From positions 62,001 through 126,000 of the IMG/VR virus record IMGVR_UViG_3300020477_001012: 64,000 nt of DNA; one strand, 5' to 3'. The position numbers and the translations under genes were made by a program. The notes under the pieces are model-generated. The model made no database searches and had not been told where the DNA came from. It saw only the letters and a list, made by a program, of their open reading frames with translations. The DNA is from a virus. Shown here one piece after another: positions 1 to 7,739 of the stretch; the first letter of the stretch is position 1; the number at the start of each line of letters is the position of its first letter.

Positions 1-2
1 AT

Positions 3-266
3 ACAGTACCAGATGATGTAAAGCCAGACGAGAAGGAGTTATGCGATGGGTCTGGCTGGATCACACACGGGGATGGCCACAAAACAGAATGCCCGGGGTG
101 TAAAGCGTGTAAAAACAAAGTGAGACCAGAAAAGACTTGCAAGTGCAACACCAAGTCTACATATTGCGATTGTGTAAACCAGTACGGCAAGTGCAATTGT
201 GAAGCTAGGACTGTGGGAAGTGTCAGGATGGGCTTTATCATGCGCCTCTTAAGTAGGCTTAAGTGA
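3..266 (+). CDS. Cys-rich protein, 5' end outside window
   Basis: The frame is open from the left edge of the window and ends in TGA at 264-266, so the N-terminus is missing. The 87 visible residues contain ten cysteines, mostly as CxxC and CxC pairs (for example CPGCKAC, then TCKC, YCDC and KCNC), followed by a short basic, hydrophobic tail. This pattern suggests a metal-binding knuckle or a metallothionein-like peptide, but I do not recognise the family. The next gene starts 4 bases downstream, so it probably belongs to the operon of small proteins that follows. A second short Cys-rich protein is encoded on the minus strand near 54.7 kb. Confidence 0.6.
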   Translation, partial: TVPDDVKPDEKELCDGSGWITHGDGHKTECPGCKACKNKVRPEKTCKCNTKSTYCDCVNQYGKCNCEARTVGSVRMGFIMRLLSRLK

Positions 267-270
267 TGGC

Positions 271-408
271 ATGTTTAATGATATCATTACCGCAATATCA
301 ATGATTTTGGGGTTTTTATGCTTTTCCTTCATTATGGCTGTGGGTATTCCCGTATCCATTTATGTTTGTTATAAAAGACGCATTACGGAGCAAGAACAAA
401 ATGATTAG
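271..408 (+). CDS. small single-pass membrane protein (45 aa)
   Basis: A 45-residue frame starting with MFNDIITAISMILGF. It contains one long hydrophobic segment (about residues 5-33, rich in I, L, F and V), then a short charged tail (YKRRITEQEQND). The stop at 406-408 overlaps the ATG of the next gene at 401 by 8 bases, the translational-coupling arrangement seen throughout this window. No strong Shine-Dalgarno sequence is visible. The family is not recognised. It is probably a phage inner-membrane peptide; holin-like or spanin-like roles are possible but unproven. Confidence 0.5.
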   Translation: MFNDIITAISMILGFLCFSFIMAVGIPVSIYVCYKRRITEQEQND

Positions 409-790
409 AGCCACCGAGAGCAATTACCACCTACTGGACGACAACGTACAAGCTATCGCAGACAGCGTGTTAACCAAGGTGTCTGAAAAAAATGAGAACT
501 TTTCGATAGATCCCATCACAATTATAGCAATAATCAATTGCATTATCGGGGTGATCAGACTATTATATGCATGCCGTTCTAAGCGCGGAGATGTGGCGTT
601 ACAAGATCTACGTGACCCCAATATGTTTCAACGCTTCATAATAAAGAGACAGATTCGCAAGCACGTAGATAAGGAATACGAGGCAGACGTATATGACTCC
701 ATGAGGGAGCATTCTCACCAGATGGATGAAACAGATGTATTGAACATAATTAATCTTTATGATTCAAAAGAGTTGTTTAAGGAGGCGTAA
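401..790 (+). CDS. small membrane protein, unknown function
   Basis: I prefer the ATG at 401 (129 aa) over the upstream ATG at 362, because GGAG lies 10 bases before 401 and the upstream gene ends in this overlap. The N-terminal 40 residues are charged. A hydrophobic segment follows (around PITIIAIINCIIGVIRLLYA). The C-terminal half is basic then acidic, predicted helical, and likely cytoplasmic. The protein ends in TAA overlapping the next ATG (TAATG at 788-792), with AAGGAGG just before it serving the next gene. It is the second of three consecutive small proteins with one hydrophobic segment each. No known family is recognised. Confidence 0.65.
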   Translation: MIRATESNYHLLDDNVQAIADSVLTKVSEKNENFSIDPITIIAIINCIIGVIRLLYACRSKRGDVALQDLRDPNMFQRFIIKRQIRKHVDKEYEADVYDSMREHSHQMDETDVLNIINLYDSKELFKEA

Positions 791-1068
791 TGGAGACTTA
801 TCAAATAGTGTTAGTTGGTATTGCTGGGTTAATAGGGCTATCTATGGTGTGGCCTAAAATTACTAACGTGGTTAAGAATGTTAGTCACACACCCCAACCA
901 GAAGAAGAGTTTATGCAAATTATTGCTGGCTGGAATTCCTTTAAGGGGCAATGCGAGGATGCGGGGTTAGATACCGTATGTGAAAAGCTGTGTGAGATAT
1001 TCCCATTGTTAATCAAGGCGGACGAGGTACACACCCCTCAAGACGATAAGGAACCTAACGATGAGTAA
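790..1068 (+). CDS. small membrane-anchored protein (92 aa), unknown function
   Basis: It starts at an ATG overlapping the previous stop and preceded by a strong AAGGAGG. Residues 4-22 form an N-terminal hydrophobic anchor (QIVLVGIAGLIGLSMVWP). The rest is soluble and acidic, with three cysteines in the middle (GQCEDAGLDTVCEKLCEIF) and a Glu/Asp-rich end. The gene overlaps the next one by 8 bases. The family is not recognised. The operon position suggests it acts with its two small membrane-protein neighbours. Confidence 0.65.
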   Translation: METYQIVLVGIAGLIGLSMVWPKITNVVKNVSHTPQPEEEFMQIIAGWNSFKGQCEDAGLDTVCEKLCEIFPLLIKADEVHTPQDDKEPNDE

Positions 1069-1531
1069 TTCGGTAAAGCTTTTTCTTATTGCGGTTTTAC
1101 TGATAGGTGGGCTGTGGGGGGAGAACATACGGGAGCTTGTCAAAGATAATATAGATGTGATTGACGAATCCCACAAGACAACCATACCAGAACCATCCAC
1201 CGGATACAGGTCGTTAGTTCAACCTTTACGCGAGATGGAAATTGACAGCAGGGACGCTTCTCAGATTAGAGATTTCTTTTGGCAGCTATCTCAAATTGTA
1301 CAAAATGAGCCAAACATTATTAAAACGACTGGTCAGTTCAGGGAATTTAACAAAGTCTCAGGCGGGTTAAATTTTGCTGGGCTAGAGATGAAAAATAAAT
1401 ACCCAGACTTAGGAGAAGCTATAGATGATATTATCATGGACGCACTTGGCAAAGAGGATGTTCCACTAGACAGCAAGAAGAGGGAGGCATTATATAACGT
1501 ACTACACGCAATAGCATGGAGCATGCAATGA
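1061..1531 (+). CDS. exported or membrane-anchored protein (156 aa), unknown function
   Basis: The N-terminus (NSVKLFLIAVLLIGGLWG) is a short hydrophobic segment, either an uncleaved anchor or a signal peptide. A soluble, mostly helical domain of about 130 residues follows, with no recognised catalytic motif. The gene overlaps both neighbours (8 bases upstream, an ATGA junction downstream). It is the third consecutive small protein with a single N-terminal or central hydrophobic segment. The set could be a membrane complex or a lysis-related group, but nothing in the sequence identifies an endolysin. Confidence 0.6.
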   Translation: MSNSVKLFLIAVLLIGGLWGENIRELVKDNIDVIDESHKTTIPEPSTGYRSLVQPLREMEIDSRDASQIRDFFWQLSQIVQNEPNIIKTTGQFREFNKVSGGLNFAGLEMKNKYPDLGEAIDDIIMDALGKEDVPLDSKKREALYNVLHAIAWSMQ

Positions 1532-1728
1532 ACCAACGAGACGACAAGAAGTTCGGTGGATTATCTGACAAGATTATTGCTGGGATATTAGATGCGGTGG
1601 GTCTGGACCAATCACACATAGACAAAGCCCGAGATATACTAGATATGATTGAGACAACCGTGATTGAAGGCGAAGAGGTAATCATGGTGAGGATCGGCAG
1701 GAATATCGAGATAAAAATAAAAAAATGA
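1528..1728 (+). CDS. small soluble protein (66 aa), unknown function
   Basis: I chose the ATG at 1528 because it forms an ATGA overlap with the previous stop and has GGAG six bases upstream. An ATG at 1516 would add four residues. The protein is charged (MNQRDDKKFGGLSDKI at the start, EIKIKK at the end) with a predicted helical middle and a beta-like C-terminus (EVIMVRIGRNIEIKI). No family is recognised. It is the last gene before the terminator at 1736-1768. Confidence 0.55.
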   Translation: MNQRDDKKFGGLSDKIIAGILDAVGLDQSHIDKARDILDMIETTVIEGEEVIMVRIGRNIEIKIKK

Positions 1729-1735
1729 TCGACAG

Positions 1736-1768
1736 CCCTCATTTCGCGCTTGCGTTTTGAGGGTTTTT
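1736..1768 (+). terminator. rho-independent terminator
   Basis: CCCTCA (1736-1741) pairs with TGAGGG (1758-1763). An inner CGC/GCG pairing (1745-1747 with 1752-1754) closes a GCTT loop, and TTTTT follows at 1764-1768. It lies 8 bases after the stop of the small-protein operon, which is where a terminator is expected. The -35 box of the next promoter lies inside the hairpin. Confidence 0.75.
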
Positions 1769-1778
1769 GTTGTATAAT
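1750..1778 (+). promoter_or_regulatory. sigma70-like promoter before nrdA
   Basis: TTGCGT at 1750-1755 is followed after exactly 17 bases by a perfect TATAAT at 1773-1778, about 50 bases before the nrdA start. The -35 box overlaps the terminator hairpin, so termination of the upstream operon and initiation of the downstream one share the same 40 bases. This is one of the few non-coding gaps on the plus strand, which supports a real regulatory role. Confidence 0.65.
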
Positions 1779-1828
1779 CACCTGTACCACGATCACCGAA
1801 TGCACAAATTGAAACCAAAAGGGAAGAA

Positions 1829-4054
1829 ATGCAAGTTACAAAACGGAATGGAGACAAAGAAGATTACGATGTCGAGAAAATTCACAAAGTGGTGCAGTGG
1901 GCGACTCAAGAAATCAACGGGGTTTCTTTTTCAGATATAGAAATGAATGCCAACCTATCTGTTTATGATGGCATCTCTAGCTCTGAAATTCACCAGATAT
2001 TAATCAAGTCTGCCAATGACTTAATTTCTACAAACAATCCCAATTACCAGTATGTGGCAGCCAGACTGTTAAATATGCAGTTGCGTAAAGAGGTGTGGGG
2101 AAGCTCTGAACCTACGAATTTCGTTACGTTCGTGGAGAGAACAGTAGACAACGGCATCTATGATTCAGAGTTTTTAGACAGATGGTCTGAAGACGATTTA
2201 AAAGAGTTTAGTTCTTATATTAACCACGGTCGGGATGAACTTTTTACTTATGCTGGATTGCAGCAACTTATTGACAAGTACCTAGTTAAAAATAGAAGCA
2301 CGGGCAAGATCTATGAGACCCCTCAACTAGCGTACATGTCTATTGCCATGTGTCTGTTCGATACCGTCTCAGACGTAAAGCGGGCGTATGATGGCTATTC
2401 TACGTTTAAAATAAATCTTCCAACGCCTATAATGGCTGGAGTGAGAACCTGCATCAAGCAATTTGCATCATGCGTTCTGGTTGACATCGACGACGATCTC
2501 GACGGCATCTTTTCTTCTCTCCACGCTGTTGGTAAATATACAGCTAGACGTGCAGGCATTGGTATCAACATTGGCCGCATGCGTCCCATCAATTCCCCAA
2601 TTAGGGGCGGGGAAGTTATTCATACGGGCCTCATTCCCTACCTTAAGAATTTTGAGTCTGCCGTCAAATCCACTAGTCAAAACGGACTAAGGGGAGGCTC
2701 TGCCACAGTCCACGTTCCTTTTTGGCACTATGAGATTGAAGATGTCATGGTTCTCAAAAACAATGCGGGCACCGATGATAATAGGGTTCGCAAGCTGGAC
2801 TACTCAGTTCAGTTTTGTAAATTATTCTACGAAAGATTAATCAAGAATCAAGACGTGACCCTATTTAGCCCACACGAAGCAGAGGGTTTGTATGAAGCGT
2901 TCGGTAACAACAAATCCTTTGAGAAGCTGTACGAAAAATACGAGAATGCCAGATCTCTCAAGTTCAAGAAAAAGGTTCCTGCTCGAAAACTCGCAGAGAT
3001 TTTTGCAAGGGAGCGACTGGAGACTGGGCGTATATACTCCATGAATATTGACACAGCCAACGAAAACGGCTCGTGGGACGTACCTGTATATATGTCCAAC
3101 CTGTGCCAAGAGATCATTCACCCGACTGTACCCATTAAATCTATTGATGATCCAGATGGAGAAATTGGTATTTGTATCCTTTCAGCGTTGAACCTGCTGG
3201 AACTCAATAGCGAGAAAGATATAGCCGACTCTTGCCAGACCATTGTGAAGTCTTTGGAATCTGTCATAGATTACCAGTCTTACCCAGTCCTTGCTGGAGA
3301 AAACTTTACCAAAAATCGCAGATCTTTAGGTGTGGGGGTAACAAATCTAGCTGGATTCTTGGCGAAAAACAAGCTCGGATATGGCGATCAAGAAGCGTTG
3401 GAGTTGGTTCACGAAACCATGGAGCAAATCCAATGGAACCTCCTTAATGCTTCTTGCAGCTTGGCAGAAGAAAAAGGCCCATGCGCAAAGTTTGGTGACA
3501 CAAAATATTCCAAGGGGCTTCTGCCGATAGACTGGTACAAGAAAGAGGTGGACGAATTAGTCAAACCCAAGTACAACATGGACTGGGAAGGTCTGCGCAA
3601 AAGAATAAAAAAATTCGGATTGCGCCACTCCACAATGTCGGCTGTGATGCCCTGTGAGTCCTCTAGTGTCATCCAGAACAGCACTAATGGTATTGAGCCA
3701 GTCAGAAGCCTACTTTCATATAAAAAGGCTAAGAATGGGGTTCTAAAGCAATTAGTCCCGAACTACCATATGAGAAAAAATTATTATACTTTGGCTTGGG
3801 AAATCACCGACAATAAGGATATAATGAATATGGCAGCAGTGATTCAGAAGTTTGTAGATATGAGTATGAGCACAAACTTATACTACAATTATGATCACTA
3901 CGAGAATGGAAATATTCCACTAAGCCAATTAATTAAAGATCAGGTTTATGGATACAAATACGGACTCAAGAACTTTTATTACGCCAACACCCCAGATGGA
4001 GATGGCGACCTTGAGAAGGAAATGAATTGTGAATCGGGAGCATGTGCTATATAG
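1829..4054 (+). CDS. nrdA: class Ia ribonucleotide reductase, alpha subunit
   Basis: This is the large subunit that reduces ribonucleoside diphosphates to deoxy forms for phage DNA synthesis. The 741 residues match the usual length. An ATP-cone-like N-terminus occupies about residues 1-90. Catalytic residues are visible: C215 (ASCVLVDI), the NLCQE site (N424, C426, E428) and C449 (GICILSALNL). The radical-relay tyrosine pair is in the STNLYYNY region, and the redox-active C-terminal cysteines are in CESGAC (C734, C739). AAGGGAAGAA precedes the start, and the gene is first behind a sigma70-like promoter. Its partner nrdB lies 3.7 kb downstream, separated by four other genes. Confidence 0.97.
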   Translation: MQVTKRNGDKEDYDVEKIHKVVQWATQEINGVSFSDIEMNANLSVYDGISSSEIHQILIKSANDLISTNNPNYQYVAARLLNMQLRKEVWGSSEPTNFVTFVERTVDNGIYDSEFLDRWSEDDLKEFSSYINHGRDELFTYAGLQQLIDKYLVKNRSTGKIYETPQLAYMSIAMCLFDTVSDVKRAYDGYSTFKINLPTPIMAGVRTCIKQFASCVLVDIDDDLDGIFSSLHAVGKYTARRAGIGINIGRMRPINSPIRGGEVIHTGLIPYLKNFESAVKSTSQNGLRGGSATVHVPFWHYEIEDVMVLKNNAGTDDNRVRKLDYSVQFCKLFYERLIKNQDVTLFSPHEAEGLYEAFGNNKSFEKLYEKYENARSLKFKKKVPARKLAEIFARERLETGRIYSMNIDTANENGSWDVPVYMSNLCQEIIHPTVPIKSIDDPDGEIGICILSALNLLELNSEKDIADSCQTIVKSLESVIDYQSYPVLAGENFTKNRRSLGVGVTNLAGFLAKNKLGYGDQEALELVHETMEQIQWNLLNASCSLAEEKGPCAKFGDTKYSKGLLPIDWYKKEVDELVKPKYNMDWEGLRKRIKKFGLRHSTMSAVMPCESSSVIQNSTNGIEPVRSLLSYKKAKNGVLKQLVPNYHMRKNYYTLAWEITDNKDIMNMAAVIQKFVDMSMSTNLYYNYDHYENGNIPLSQLIKDQVYGYKYGLKNFYYANTPDGDGDLEKEMNCESGACAI

Positions 4055-4077
4055 CACAGGTTAAATAGGAGAGCAAT

Positions 4078-5634
4078 ATGTTCAAAGACTATGCGGGACG
4101 GAATTTTATAGACGGTGTATGGTGCGGCGATTCGGATCAGATGTTTTCTAAGTTAGATCCATGTACCGGGGAGGAGATGGCTAGGTTTCCCCAATCTACA
4201 GAGTGTGAGGTTAGAGATGCCTGCGCCTTGGCGAGAGAAACATTTAACGACTGGAAAAAACTCAGCCGAGTCAACAGGGCGGAATATCTATATAAAGTCG
4301 CTAAAATTATAGAGAGAGATCTAGAACAGTTTGCCACAGCTATTTCTGTAGAAACCGGAAAGAACTATAACGAATCAATAGCCGAGGTCAACGAGGCCCT
4401 TCATATGGCCCAATATGCCTTTGGCTCTGGCAGAACCCCACAAGGAGAATGCATTGCGTCCGAAATTCCTGAAAAAGATGCCTATATGCTGCGAAAGCCC
4501 AAAGGTGTTATTGCTGTCATTAGTCCTTGGAATTTTCCTCTTGCCATTGGTGCTTTTTGGTGCGCTGCTCCGGCTTTGGTGGAAGGAAACACTGTTATTA
4601 TCAAGCCGAGTGAAGATGCACCCCTCAGCACTGAACTGGCCGTAAAGGCATACGCAGAGGCAGGTATCCCAGCGGGGGTTCTTCAGCTATTGCACGGCGA
4701 TGGAAATGTTGGAGATATGCTTGCTAAGAATGGAGAGGTGGATCACATTTGTTTTACCGGCAGCGCAAAAGTAGGACAACATATCAGAAGGATCTGTGCG
4801 GATAGCTGGCACAAAACGTGCTCCTGCGAACTAGGTAGTAAGTCTGCGGTTATCGTATTTAATGACGCAAACTTTGATCTTGCGGTGTCGGCATGTATTG
4901 CAAGCTCCTTTAAATTATCAGGACAGAGATGTGTATCTGCCGGAAGAATCTTAGTGCAAAGAGGTATATACGACGAGTTTGCAGACAGCTTTGCTAGTTA
5001 TGCGTCTCAAGTTTCTCCCGGGAAACCGTTTAATGATCAAGCCACCGAACTTAAAGAAAGCAGAAACTTTTTTGCGTTTGGAGAGGGTAGATCTAGCTGG
5101 GTAACCCCAGTCGCAAATGAATTGGCGTACATGGGTCCGCTCATCAATCAGCAGCAGATTAATACGGTAATGGGATATAACCACATGGTGCTTGAAGATC
5201 CACAGGCCGAAGTTTTAGTAAAGCCTGCATACTCAGGTCCGGGTTATTTTGTAACCCCGCTCGTATACAAGACTGAGTGGAGAGATGTTTCCTATTTAAA
5301 GAACGAGGTATTTGGTCCCCATGTTTCTATTATTCCCTTTGATAATGTTGATGATGCTGTCCGCATTTATAACGATACTGCTTATGGACTGGCCGTTGGA
5401 GTGATCACCGAAGACTTCAAAAAAGCGAGGATTTGTCGTGACAACTGTGATTACGGTATGTGCTATTGGAATGGTGGTTCTATCGCTGCTGAGTCTCACA
5501 TGGCTTTTGGAGGAGTGAAAAAGTCAGGGAACGGATTCCCGTCAGCGGCCCGAACGTTCAGGGCGGTTACTCATGAAGTGTCATGGACTGTCAACCATGA
5601 TGACACTCTTAGCTTTCCACAGGGGATGAAATAA
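4078..5634 (+). CDS. NAD(P)-dependent aldehyde dehydrogenase
   Basis: A full-length (518 aa) ALDH-superfamily enzyme that oxidises an aldehyde to a carboxylate. Visible motifs are SPWNFPLAI with N152, ICFTGSAKVG in the Rossmann region, the general-base E251 in CELGSKSA, and the nucleophile C285 in SGQRCVSAG. An unusual insertion rich in polar residues (about 311-340) follows the catalytic Cys domain. The substrate cannot be read from the sequence. The lysine 6-dehydrogenase-like gene at 6651 makes alpha-aminoadipate semialdehyde/piperideine-6-carboxylate a reasonable guess. AGGAGAG precedes the ATG. Aldehyde dehydrogenases are rare in phages, and its position inside the RNR region is odd. Confidence 0.9.
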   Translation: MFKDYAGRNFIDGVWCGDSDQMFSKLDPCTGEEMARFPQSTECEVRDACALARETFNDWKKLSRVNRAEYLYKVAKIIERDLEQFATAISVETGKNYNESIAEVNEALHMAQYAFGSGRTPQGECIASEIPEKDAYMLRKPKGVIAVISPWNFPLAIGAFWCAAPALVEGNTVIIKPSEDAPLSTELAVKAYAEAGIPAGVLQLLHGDGNVGDMLAKNGEVDHICFTGSAKVGQHIRRICADSWHKTCSCELGSKSAVIVFNDANFDLAVSACIASSFKLSGQRCVSAGRILVQRGIYDEFADSFASYASQVSPGKPFNDQATELKESRNFFAFGEGRSSWVTPVANELAYMGPLINQQQINTVMGYNHMVLEDPQAEVLVKPAYSGPGYFVTPLVYKTEWRDVSYLKNEVFGPHVSIIPFDNVDDAVRIYNDTAYGLAVGVITEDFKKARICRDNCDYGMCYWNGGSIAAESHMAFGGVKKSGNGFPSAARTFRAVTHEVSWTVNHDDTLSFPQGMK

Positions 5635-5795
5635 TGGGGATGTGGGCTTTAGTTTTAGCCTTTCTATTATATCTTGTTGTGTCTATAGACTTATTCTCTA
5701 AAAAGAACTATGCTTTATCACTCGTGTTTCTATGTTATGCAGTATCCAACCTTGCATACATCTGGGTCGGTGATTATTTAAGAGGGCCAAAATAG
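5634..5795 (+). CDS. small two-segment membrane protein (53 aa)
   Basis: The ATG at 5634 overlaps the last base of the ALDH stop (TAATG). The protein has two hydrophobic stretches, about residues 4-20 (WALVLAFLLYLVVSIDLF) and 27-45 (ALSLVFLCYAVSNLAYIW), and a short polar tail. Its TAG at 5793-5795 overlaps the GTG start of the next gene. This tight overlap on both sides, filling an otherwise empty 160-base gap, is the main support. The family and function are unknown. Confidence 0.6.
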   Translation: MGMWALVLAFLLYLVVSIDLFSKKNYALSLVFLCYAVSNLAYIWVGDYLRGPK

Positions 5796-6640
5796 TGGGC
5801 AATAATGGTCTGCGGAATATAGGTGTTGTGGGCAATGGCTTTGTCGGCTCAGCCGTAGCGTTTGGATTTTCGCATCTCACAGGGTGCGAGGCAAACGTCA
5901 GGGTGTACGACAAAGATAAATCAAGGTCGTCAGCCGAGCTATCAGATGTTGTTAACGAGTCTGACTTTATCTTCGTGTCGGTTCCAACCCCCGCCAACAG
6001 CGATGGCTCTGTCAATATAGATATAGTAGAAGATGTCTTTGCTGAAATGAATGAGCTTAACACAAGCAAGAACAACATATTCCTACTTCGGTCCACCGTG
6101 GTCCCGGGGACCACAAGAAAGATTCAAGAAGACTGCCCAAACTTGAATATAGTATTTAATCCCGAATTTCTCACCGAGAAGTCGGCCAAGTTTGACTTCA
6201 TAAACCCGTCTCGGTTTATACTAGGTGGCTTTCAGAAGGTGCTGGACTACCATACAATTAAAGCGGGAGACCTTTTAAAATGGAGATTCGGCCCCAGCGT
6301 TCCTATTATAAAGACTGATTACGAAACGGCAGAATTTATTAAGTATATGAATAATTGCTATTTTGCCACGAAAGTGTCTTTTCTAAACGAGATGAATCAG
6401 ATTGCTAGCGAATGTGGGGTCAATTGGGATGCGGCTATAGACGGCTTTTCAAGAGACGGCAGGGTTGGTCACTCACACCTGTCAGTTCCCGGTCCCGATG
6501 GTAAGTATGGTTTTGGAGGTAGCTGTTTCCCAAAGGACATACAGGCTATGATTAGCTTTGCTAAAACATTGGGAGTCGAACCCACCATGTTGGAGGGTGC
6601 GTGGAGCAAGAACTTAGAAGTTAGACCAAGCGATACATAA
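5795..6640 (+). CDS. UDP-glucose 6-dehydrogenase-like protein, short form
   Basis: A nucleotide-sugar dehydrogenase family protein with GNGFVG (13-18) for NAD binding, FNPEFLTE (121-128) and the catalytic GGSCFPKD with C244. The family oxidises a UDP- or GDP-sugar C6 alcohol to a uronic acid. It is only 281 residues, compared with about 390-450 for usual members. The NAD-binding and central dimer domains are present, but the C-terminal nucleotide-sugar-binding domain is absent. The next gene starts after 10 bases, so this is a genuine short form, not a window artefact. The start is GTG, overlapping the previous stop. It may supply a uronic acid to the glycan genes, or act on a smaller substrate. 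Confidence 0.8.
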   Translation: MGNNGLRNIGVVGNGFVGSAVAFGFSHLTGCEANVRVYDKDKSRSSAELSDVVNESDFIFVSVPTPANSDGSVNIDIVEDVFAEMNELNTSKNNIFLLRSTVVPGTTRKIQEDCPNLNIVFNPEFLTEKSAKFDFINPSRFILGGFQKVLDYHTIKAGDLLKWRFGPSVPIIKTDYETAEFIKYMNNCYFATKVSFLNEMNQIASECGVNWDAAIDGFSRDGRVGHSHLSVPGPDGKYGFGGSCFPKDIQAMISFAKTLGVEPTMLEGAWSKNLEVRPSDT

Positions 6641-6650
6641 GGATGATCAT

Positions 6651-7739
6651 ATGAGAGCAGCAGTAATTGGAACAGGTAGAATGGGTAGCGCCATAGCTTG
6701 GGCGATAGACAAATTATCAGATTTAGATGTGTTAACGCTGGTTGATTCCAACTCGGATAGTCTTAACCGGTGCGCAGATAACGTGGAACGTTCACCACTT
6801 AAAAGCTGTCTTCTATCTGAATGGACACCTGATTATTCACCGCTAAATAATAATGACATAGTGGTCTCTGCAATGCCCTACCATCAAAATTGGAAGGTTG
6901 CCAAATTTTGCATAGACCATAACGTGCCTTACTGCGATCTTGGTGGGCATGTAGAAACCAGCAAGAAGATTAACGAGTACGCTACATCTAATAACCAAGT
7001 AGTAGCAACAGATTTGGGTCTAGCCCCCGGGTGGGTAAACATCCTAGCGGAACGTGGATATCAATCGTATAATGCCAATAGCAAAGTCGCCCGGACCCCA
7101 ACATTAATAGAGATGATGGTTGGAGGACTTCCTATTCATCCTAGTAACTATTTAAAATATAGCTGTACGTGGTCATATGATGGGTTAGTCAATGAATATA
7201 AAGACCAATGTGAAGTTCTGGTTGATGGAGACATCAAGCTAGTTGACGGGATGTCTGGACTCACTCACATACAAACAGGCTTAGGTGACATGGAGGCATT
7301 TTATACAAGTGGAGGGGCTTCTCATACCATCAAGACTATGCTACAAAGAGGTGTTAAGAACTGCCACTACAAAACAATTCGGTATCAAGGACATTGCGAG
7401 GCCATAAAGTTTTTAATGAGCGAATGCGGACTAAGCGACGATGAGCTTGTCAAACTATTGCAAAATGCGTGCCCCCCAGCGGACGACTTAGTGATCATTA
7501 AAGCTAGAGTGGGAATTGGACACGCAAGTGATTGGAATACAGAAAAAGTTATATATCGGAACGATAAATTTTCAGCGATGCAGATGGCCACAGCGTTCCC
7601 GGTGGCTGTTGTAGCTACTATTATGGGAAACAAGGATCGAGATGAGCTAGGCACAGAACCATTGTCTTACAAAGACATTGCCTGCTCCTACGAAGAGTTT
7701 GAAAGTAGCCTAGAATATCTCTTTAGGGAAGTAAAATGA
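6651..7739 (+). CDS. lysine 6-dehydrogenase / saccharopine dehydrogenase family oxidoreductase
   Basis: The N-terminal Rossmann motif is IGTGRMGSAIAW. Several stretches follow the lysine 6-dehydrogenase pattern in order: DLGGHV, DLGLAPGWVNIL, a VGGLPIHP segment, EAFYTSGGAS and YKTIRYQGHCE. The length (362 aa) fits that family. Lysine 6-dehydrogenase oxidatively deaminates the lysine epsilon-amino group to alpha-aminoadipate semialdehyde, which cyclises to piperideine-6-carboxylate. Other saccharopine-dehydrogenase-like activities cannot be excluded. AAGGA precedes the ATG, and the gene overlaps nrdB by 4 bases. An aldehyde dehydrogenase two genes upstream could take the product onward; that link is inference. 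Confidence 0.8.
   Translation: MRAAVIGTGRMGSAIAWAIDKLSDLDVLTLVDSNSDSLNRCADNVERSPLKSCLLSEWTPDYSPLNNNDIVVSAMPYHQNWKVAKFCIDHNVPYCDLGGHVETSKKINEYATSNNQVVATDLGLAPGWVNILAERGYQSYNANSKVARTPTLIEMMVGGLPIHPSNYLKYSCTWSYDGLVNEYKDQCEVLVDGDIKLVDGMSGLTHIQTGLGDMEAFYTSGGASHTIKTMLQRGVKNCHYKTIRYQGHCEAIKFLMSECGLSDDELVKLLQNACPPADDLVIIKARVGIGHASDWNTEKVIYRNDKFSAMQMATAFPVAVVATIMGNKDRDELGTEPLSYKDIACSYEEFESSLEYLFREVK

Noticed and set aside
362-400. ATG at 362 as the start of the 401-790 gene
   Set aside because: No Shine-Dalgarno sequence in reach, and 362 would overlap the upstream gene by 47 bases; 401 has GGAG 10 bases upstream.
2395-2690. Shadow frames on both strands inside nrdA
   Set aside because: They overlap a strongly conserved gene and show no start signals or known motifs.
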